The notes beneath the pieces are model-generated. The model saw only the letters and a list, made by a program, of their open reading frames with translations, had not been told where the DNA came from and did not search any database. Shown piece after piece: positions 7,069-11,582 of a stretch of 19,668 nt of DNA (position 1 is the stretch's first letter; each line of letters starts with the position of its first letter). The DNA is from Candidatus Uhrbacteria bacterium RIFCSPHIGHO2_02_FULL_57_19. Lineage in GTDB: Bacteria > Patescibacteriota > Patescibacteriia > 2-12-FULL-57-11. A program made the translations under genes and the position numbers. The stretch spans positions 1 through 19,668 of the forward strand of contig MGDZ01000046.1 in NCBI GenBank assembly GCA_001791115.1. The letters are read 5' to 3'.

Positions 7069-7719
7069 ATGATCGTTTACGATTTTGCCCGCGCCCTGTC
7101 CCGTTGTCTGGATCACCGAACCAAACTGAAACTCTCGAGTTCTGTTGTCCAAGAGCAAGCCCAGGCGCTTGAGCTTCCAACGACCTACGAGAAAACCACG
7201 GAGGCTCTTCGCTGGACCATTCGCCGCTTGGCCCCCGGCGAGGAAAAGCGGCTCTTCCCCCGGGGCAAAATGATACTTGCCCCGTCTATAGCCGACGCTC
7301 TTCTCAAAACGGCCTGCGCCCGGACGGAGGAAACGATTCCTTGCAGAGTTGATTGGAAAAAAAGCGCCGCGCACCATCAAAAACTGGAACGAGTCCTGCG
7401 CGCCTTCTTGGAGGAGATCTGCGGCAGGGCCACTGACTTGGAACGGGCAAGAGACGTCCAAGAGATCACGACCGAAATCATCGAGTGCGACCTTCGCGAA
7501 CGCTTCCGCGATGACATGGCCCGCTGGGGAGTGCTCATGCGGGAACCGCAAAACCTGCTGGCGGTAGCAGCGTCCATCAGCGGACTTGGAGAGAAAGAAG
7601 CCCATCGACGGATCTTTGAAATCATGACGACTCTTATTTCTCGAACGGACATTCCCCGAGTCGAGGAAATTGTTGCCGTCGTTCAAAGTGACTCCGTCAC
7701 GCCCGCCGCCAAGGCCTAA
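7069..7719 (+). CDS. Uncharacterised protein, tandem paralog B
   Basis: 216-aa protein of unknown function, mainly helical and charged, with no signal peptide or membrane segment. ATG 7069 follows a strong Shine-Dalgarno (GGAGGTGA). It matches paralog A co-linearly at residues 46-62 (ALRWTIRRLAPGEEKRL) and at 152-172 (RWGVLMREPQNLLAVAASISG), and ends in AAKA. The N-terminal 45 residues and the middle (90-145) diverge strongly from paralog A, so the duplication is old or the copies have specialised. The RWGxLMxEPxNLL block is the best conserved part and a candidate family signature. Both copies sit between the tig unit and the convergent yidD-rnpA-rpmH genes. Confidence 0.85.
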   Translation: MIVYDFARALSRCLDHRTKLKLSSSVVQEQAQALELPTTYEKTTEALRWTIRRLAPGEEKRLFPRGKMILAPSIADALLKTACARTEETIPCRVDWKKSAAHHQKLERVLRAFLEEICGRATDLERARDVQEITTEIIECDLRERFRDDMARWGVLMREPQNLLAVAASISGLGEKEAHRRIFEIMTTLISRTDIPRVEEIVAVVQSDSVTPAAKA

Positions 7720-7736
7720 ACGCCCGGCGGTTTTTT
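7718..7736 (+). terminator. Terminator of paralog B
   Basis: AAACGC (7718-7723), loop CCG, GCG-G-TTT with one bulged G, then T residues to 7736. Nearly the same sequence as the paralog A terminator. Confidence 0.6.
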
Positions 7737-7740
7737 ATAG

Positions 7741-7784
7741 AACGCGGATCCTGCGGATTGACAACGCGGATCGCGCGGATAGTT
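7741..7784. repeat. Two tandem 22-bp degenerate repeats (AACGCGGATC)
   Basis: AACGCGGATC is followed by CTGCGGAT in the first unit (7741-7762) and by GCGCGGAT in the second (7763-7784). The shared 10-mer and the shared GCGGAT keep the same spacing. The repeats fill the gap between the convergent paralog B and yidD genes. No coding content. Confidence 0.65.
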
Positions 7785-8038
7785 TATGGCACCTCATCAA
7801 TGCCGCCTTTGGCGAACGGATGACAGCGTAGGATCCGGCGAAGCGCCAGGATTCCTCCGCGCAAGATACCGTGCCGCTCGATCGCCTGGTATCCGTACTC
7901 GGAACAAGTCGGATAAAACTTGCAGCGTCCGGCCCGCGGAACCAAAAAACGCGCCGCTCCATGATCGAGCGACAGCGTTTTCTGATAGAGGCGGATGGTT
8001 TTGAGCACGACCAGGCGCGAAAAAAACGGCCAGCGCAT
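7784..8038 (-). CDS. yidD: Membrane protein insertion efficiency factor YidD
   Basis: 84-aa YidD-family protein, which assists membrane-protein insertion through the YidC/Sec route at the inner membrane. The family signature is intact: CKFYPTCSEYGYQAIERHG (39-57) and LALRRILRCHPFAKGG (64-79). The N-terminus is amphipathic (RLVVLKTIRLYQKTLS). The ATG lies 1 nt after the rnpA stop codon on the minus strand, so rpmH-rnpA-yidD form one operon. Most bacteria have yidC directly after yidD; here the operon ends and plus-strand genes converge on it. Confidence 0.95.
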   Translation of the reverse strand: MRWPFFSRLVVLKTIRLYQKTLSLDHGAARFLVPRAGRCKFYPTCSEYGYQAIERHGILRGGILALRRILRCHPFAKGGIDEVP

Positions 8039-8039
8039 A

Positions 8040-8381
8040 TCAAATCAAAAGCCCGACTTTGTGCAACGCCCAAACCAGCGTCTCCTCTATCTCGGCGTAA
8101 GACTTACCGACGATCGGCGCGCGGGCGGTGATAACCGAGTCAAAACCCGGAGCGATGCTCATGATATGTTTCCGCAAGGCCTCGCGGATCCGTCTCTTGG
8201 CTAGATTACGTTTGACCGCCCGTTTGTGGACCTGAAGGCCGGCAACCACGGCAAAACGGGAAACCGGAGCTCCGGTCCGCAAAATTTTCAACCCGAAAAC
8301 GGGAGTGGAAAAATAATGTCCTCGTTTCCAGACCTTTTCGATGTCCTTGGTTGCCGTTAAACGATGCGGTCTCGTTAGCAT
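8040..8381 (-). CDS. rnpA: Ribonuclease P protein component
   Basis: 113-aa basic protein cofactor of the RNase P ribozyme, which matures tRNA 5' ends. The RNR signature is present as KRAVKRNLAKRRIREALRKH (53-72), and the N-terminus has the usual MLTRPHRLTATKDIEKVWKRG. Length is typical. It lies between rpmH (49 nt upstream) and yidD (1 nt downstream) on the minus strand. A hairpin occupies the rpmH-rnpA gap and could lower expression of rnpA relative to rpmH, as in other bacteria. The RNase P RNA gene is not in this window. Confidence 0.95.
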   Translation of the reverse strand: MLTRPHRLTATKDIEKVWKRGHYFSTPVFGLKILRTGAPVSRFAVVAGLQVHKRAVKRNLAKRRIREALRKHIMSIAPGFDSVITARAPIVGKSYAEIEETLVWALHKVGLLI

Positions 8382-8394
8382 ATCCTGAGTATAT

Positions 8395-8428
8395 ACGAAA
8401 ACAGACGGCCGGAGCCATCTGTTTTCGT
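8395..8428. terminator. Long hairpin between rpmH and rnpA
   Basis: ACGAAAACAGA (8395-8405) and TCTGTTTTCGT (8418-8428) form a perfect 11-bp stem around a GC-rich loop. In the minus-strand rpmH-rnpA direction the tail is ATATAC, a poor U tract, so partial attenuation is more likely than full termination. Read on the plus strand it is followed by TTTT. Confidence 0.55.
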
Positions 8429-8430
8429 TT

Positions 8431-8571
8431 TTACTGGACGGAAACGCGGCGGCGACCCTTGGCCTTGCGGCGTCTTAATACCTCCCGGCCGTCCCTGGTG
8501 CGCATCCGGCGCCTAAAACCATGAACACGGGCCCGCCGTCTTTTCTTTGGTTGATAGGTTCGTTTCGGCAT
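8431..8571 (-). CDS. rpmH: 50S ribosomal protein bL34
   Basis: 46-aa basic ribosomal protein, starting MPKRTYQPKKRRRARVHGF and continuing RRRMRTRDGREVLRRRKAKG, an unmistakable bL34. The start is fixed by the conserved N-terminus. A good promoter (TTGAAA-18-TATAAT) puts the transcription start about 5 nt before the ATG, so the message is nearly leaderless. It is first in the rpmH-rnpA-yidD operon and divergent from dnaA. Confidence 0.96.
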   Translation of the reverse strand: MPKRTYQPKKRRRARVHGFRRRMRTRDGREVLRRRKAKGRRRVSVQ

Positions 8572-8582
8572 ATGGTAACCCG

Positions 8583-8612
8583 ATTATACACATCTTCTCC
8601 CCAGGATTTCAA
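8583..8612 (-). promoter_or_regulatory. Promoter of the rpmH operon with an overlapping DnaA-box variant
   Basis: On the minus strand TTGAAA (8607-8612), 18 bp, perfect TATAAT (8583-8588). TTATACACA (8584-8592, plus strand), a variant seen at the R2 box of the E. coli origin, overlaps the -10. Confidence 0.7.
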
Positions 8613-8626
8613 CACTTGACCACCCT

Positions 8627-8656
8627 TTGACGCTATCCACAGTTGTGATATATTAT
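8627..8656 (+). promoter_or_regulatory. Promoter of dnaA with a DnaA-box-like spacer
   Basis: TTGACG (8627-8632), then TATATT (8649-8654) at 16 bp or TATTAT (8651-8656) at 18 bp. CTATCCACA (8633-8641, one mismatch to the DnaA box) lies directly after the -35, where bound DnaA could repress its own gene. The AT-rich stretch 8646-8660 follows. Leader to ATG 8697 is about 35 nt without a Shine-Dalgarno. Confidence 0.6.
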
Positions 8657-8696
8657 TTTTTGCGCCTTATTGAGCCATTTTTTGCCTACCTAAGCT

Positions 8697-10097
8697 ATGA
8701 CCGCCATGACAACGCAACAAGTGTGGCAAGCGACGCTGGGCGAACTGGAACTCTCTCTTTCAAAAGCCAACTTCACTACCTGGTTTAAAAGCACTTTCAT
8801 CTCGGCCATCGAGGGAGAACGAGTGGTCATCTCGGTACCCAACACCTTTACCAAAACCTGGCTGGAAAAGAAATACCACGCGGCCATAGTCAAATCGCTC
8901 CAGCAAATTTTAAACTCTCCGATTCGCGAAGTGCTCTACCGAGTGGAAGTTAAAACTCAGCCGGAAGCGCAGCCCGAAACCAAGATCAAGCAGACCGCGG
9001 CCTCGGCTGAAACCAGGTTGGACGCCGCGCTCGAGATTCCCGAAGTCCGTGAGGCCCCGCCGGCCCAAAACGAATTCGGACTCCGCTCGGCCTACATCTT
9101 TGAGAATTTCATCGTTGGCAAGGGTTCGGAGCTGGCCCACGCCGCGGCCCGAGCGGTAGTGGACAACCCGGGAACCAAATACAACCCGCTATTCATCTAC
9201 GGCGGCGTCGGCCTGGGAAAAACCCATATCCTCCAGGCCATCGGTCATGCCCTGCTCGCCCGCAATCCCGCGACCCGCATCCTCTACGCCACCTGCGAGC
9301 AGTTCACCAACGACTTTATCAACGCCGTGCGTTCCGGCCGCGGCAAGGAATTCAAAGACCGCTACCGCAACGTTGATTTGTTGCTGATCGATGACATCCA
9401 GTTTATCACCGGCAAGGAAGGCACCCAGGAAGAGTTCTTCCATACCTTCAACGCCCTGCACCAGGCCAACAAACAGGTGATACTGACCAGTGACCGTCCG
9501 CCCAAAGCCATTCCCGCGCTCGAAAACCGACTTCTGTCCCGCATGGAATGGGGAATGATCGCCGACATCACTCCGCCTGACTTGGAAACCCGCATCGCTA
9601 TCCTGAAGACCAAGTGCTCCGAACGAGGCACGCCTCTCACCGAAGAGATCCTTCACGAAATTGCCGCCACAGTTGCCTCCAATGTGCGCGAACTCGAGGG
9701 GGCCCTAAACAAGGTCGTTGCCTACCACCAGTTCAAGAATCTTCAGGTCACGGTGGAATCGACGCGGAACATTCTGGCCGGATTTTCGCAGAACCAAGGC
9801 AAAAAATCAGTCACGGCCAAACAGCTCCTTCAGACGGTTTCCCTCTACTTCGACATCAGAATAGAAGACCTTCTGGGAAAAAGCCGCGAGAAGCAGATGG
9901 TCGTGCCCCGCCAGATCGCCGCTTTTCTCATGCGCCGCGAACTGTCCCATTCCTTTCCGGCCATCGGGAACGCGCTGGGCGGGCGCGATCACACCACAGC
10001 CATGCACGCCTGCGACAAAATCTCCCGCGAGGTAGAAACCAACCAAAAACTCAAGCAGGACATTGAACTGCTCCGGGAGAGAATTTACGCCGTCTAG
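8697..10097 (+). CDS. dnaA: Chromosomal replication initiator protein DnaA
   Basis: 466-aa AAA+ initiator that binds DnaA boxes, opens the origin and also regulates transcription. Domain I 1-85, linker (domain II) about 86-130, AAA+ domain III from about 133, domain IV at the C-terminus. Walker A is GGVGLGKTH (169-177), Walker B LLLIDDIQF (228-236), sensor 1 VILTSDRPP (261-269). The box VII segment reads SRMEWG with Met where Phe is usual. The C-terminal DnaA signature is GGRDHTTAMHACDKI. ATG 8697 is followed by a second ATG at 8706, either of which could be used. rpmH lies divergently upstream and dnaN 270 bp downstream. Confidence 0.97.
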   Translation: MTAMTTQQVWQATLGELELSLSKANFTTWFKSTFISAIEGERVVISVPNTFTKTWLEKKYHAAIVKSLQQILNSPIREVLYRVEVKTQPEAQPETKIKQTAASAETRLDAALEIPEVREAPPAQNEFGLRSAYIFENFIVGKGSELAHAAARAVVDNPGTKYNPLFIYGGVGLGKTHILQAIGHALLARNPATRILYATCEQFTNDFINAVRSGRGKEFKDRYRNVDLLLIDDIQFITGKEGTQEEFFHTFNALHQANKQVILTSDRPPKAIPALENRLLSRMEWGMIADITPPDLETRIAILKTKCSERGTPLTEEILHEIAATVASNVRELEGALNKVVAYHQFKNLQVTVESTRNILAGFSQNQGKKSVTAKQLLQTVSLYFDIRIEDLLGKSREKQMVVPRQIAAFLMRRELSHSFPAIGNALGGRDHTTAMHACDKISREVETNQKLKQDIELLRERIYAV

Positions 10098-10161
10098 CCG
10101 TGGTTACTAACCTGTTACCAACCAGTGGGTAGACGGAGGAAATCGAGAGGAGGATGTGCGG

Positions 10162-10185
10162 ATGATTCGACCTCGTTGGGGATGA
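10162..10185 (+). CDS. Speculative 7-codon mini-ORF with a strong Shine-Dalgarno
   Basis: In the dnaA-dnaN gap AGGAGG (10148-10153) lies 8 nt before ATG 10162, which encodes only MIRPRWG and stops. Its TGA overlaps an ATG at 10182 opening a 50-codon frame to 10334. That frame has no protein-like composition and crosses the hairpin at 10224. This may be a leader peptide or chance. Confidence 0.2.
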   Translation: MIRPRWG

Positions 10186-10223
10186 ACAGACAACTTAAAA
10201 AAACGACCCCACAATCAACCCAC

Positions 10224-10285
10224 AGCACGAAGCGCTCCCTTTCCACCGTCCTGGAGGACAAAAAGCGGCTGCCCTTCGTGCTTTT
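10224..10285 (+). terminator. Long hairpin in the dnaA-dnaN gap, likely dnaA terminator
   Basis: AGCACGAAG (10224-10232) pairs with CTTCGTGCT (10274-10282), then TTT. A second hairpin, GTCC-TGGA-GGAC (10248-10259), sits in the 41-nt loop, so the whole is a branched structure. Confidence 0.55.
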
Positions 10286-10291
10286 CTATTC

Positions 10292-10320
10292 TTGTTCTCT
10301 TTCTCCACATCCCCTATCAC
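10292..10320 (+). promoter_or_regulatory. Possible dnaN promoter and AT-rich tract
   Basis: TTGTTC (10292-10297), 17 bp, TATCAC (10315-10320). The following bases to about 10350 are very AT-rich. Only degenerate DnaA-box matches occur (for example TTCTCCACA 10301-10309), so an origin here is not supported strongly. Confidence 0.3.
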
Positions 10321-10367
10321 TATTACTGTATTAATATATCTATCGTACTAATAACGCGTGGACGCCT

Positions 10368-11507
10368 ATGAAGTTCTCCTGCACGCAGGAAAATTTGACC
10401 CAGGGCCTTTCGGTAGTCAGTCACATCGCCGGAAAAAACGTCAACCTGCCGATTCTGGCCAACGTGTTGGTCAAAATCGACGACAAGATTGTCAGACTTT
10501 TGACTACCAATCTGGAGGTGGCTGTTTCAGTGGAGATTCGGGGAAAGGTGGATGCTACGGGGGAGTTTAGCGTGCCGGCCAAGCTCTTTGCCGATTTCGT
10601 TTCCCTGGTTTCCGGCGACCGAGTTGATGTGGAACTGGTTGGCGACTCTTTTGAGGTGCGCGGCGGCAAGTCGCGAACCAAGATCAAGGGCCTGCCGGCT
10701 TCGGAGTTTCCTTTGGTCCCTCAGGTTTCCAAAGACAAGTCATTCCGCGTGCCGGCGGCCGACTTTCGCCGGGCCGCCTCCAAGGTGATTTTTGCCGTCT
10801 CGGCCAATGAATCAAGGCCGGAGATTTCCGGAGTGCTTCTGCGCTTCGAACCCCAGGGTCCGGCTGGTCGGCTGACTATGGCCGCCACCGATTCCTACCG
10901 ACTGGCCGAGGTCCAGATTCCTCTCCACGAGAGCCCGGGCATCGAGGCGCGAAGCGTTATTGTTCCGGCCCGCACCCTGGCCGAGGTTTTGCGCATTTTA
11001 AGCTCGTTTAAGGATACCTCCGAGCTCCCGGCGACCATTGAACTGGTGCTCTCCGAAAACCAGATTCTCTTCTCCTACGGGCCGGTAGAGGTCGTTTCCC
11101 GGACCATCGAGGGCCAGTATCCTGACTACAAGGCGGTCATTCCCGAGGCGGTCAAAACAACAGTTGCCCTTCCCCGCGACGAGCTTATTAAAGCAGTACG
11201 AAGCGCCTCGCTCTTTTCCCGCTCGGGACTCTACGATGTCCATCTTTCGGCCGGGCCGGGGAAGCTCGTCGTGGCCTCGGCTGATTCCCAGATCGGCGAG
11301 AACGAGACCGAGCTCGCGGCGGCCGTCGAGGGCGGAGAAAACAAGATTACCTTGAATTACCGCTACGTTTCGGACGGACTGGCGGCCATTGAGGGAGGCG
11401 GGGTGGTCATGAAGATCATTGATAGCGCCAATCCCTGCGTGCTCCTCCCCCAGGAGGATGTTCCGGGAATGAAATATCTCTATATCGTGATGCCGATCAA
11501 GCAGTAG
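10368..11507 (+). CDS. dnaN: DNA polymerase III beta subunit (sliding clamp)
   Basis: 379-aa processivity clamp that forms a ring around DNA. The start MKFSCTQENLTQGLSVV and the region NLPILANVLVKIDDKIVRLLTTNLEVAV are typical of domain 1. ATDSYRLAEVQI (about 179-190) belongs to domain 2, and the C-terminus (LPQEDVPGMKYLYIVMPIKQ) to domain 3. Length is normal. ATG 10368 has no good Shine-Dalgarno. Bacteria often continue with recF and gyrB; here a bidirectional terminator and a convergent penicillin-binding protein gene follow instead. Confidence 0.97.
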   Translation: MKFSCTQENLTQGLSVVSHIAGKNVNLPILANVLVKIDDKIVRLLTTNLEVAVSVEIRGKVDATGEFSVPAKLFADFVSLVSGDRVDVELVGDSFEVRGGKSRTKIKGLPASEFPLVPQVSKDKSFRVPAADFRRAASKVIFAVSANESRPEISGVLLRFEPQGPAGRLTMAATDSYRLAEVQIPLHESPGIEARSVIVPARTLAEVLRILSSFKDTSELPATIELVLSENQILFSYGPVEVVSRTIEGQYPDYKAVIPEAVKTTVALPRDELIKAVRSASLFSRSGLYDVHLSAGPGKLVVASADSQIGENETELAAAVEGGENKITLNYRYVSDGLAAIEGGGVVMKIIDSANPCVLLPQEDVPGMKYLYIVMPIKQ

Positions 11508-11509
11508 TA

Positions 11510-11547
11510 TTGAGGGACTAGGGATTGGGCACTAGGGATTTGGGATG
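11510..11547. repeat. Short ACTAGGGATT repeats after dnaN
   Basis: ACTAGGGATT occurs twice (about 11518 and 11531) with a degenerate third unit (TTGGGAT) in the spacer directly after the dnaN stop codon. No coding potential. Similar in position to the AGGTTC repeats after hppA. Confidence 0.6.
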
Positions 11548-11549
11548 AG

Positions 11550-11578
11550 AAAGAGCCCCGCCACGGCAGGGCTCTTTT
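11550..11578. terminator. Bidirectional terminator between dnaN and the penicillin-binding protein gene
   Basis: AAAGAGCCC (11550-11558) and GGGCTCTTT (11569-11577) form a 9-bp stem with inner GCC/GGC pairing. T residues follow in both directions, so it can serve both convergent genes. Confidence 0.85.
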
Positions 11579-11582
11579 GATT

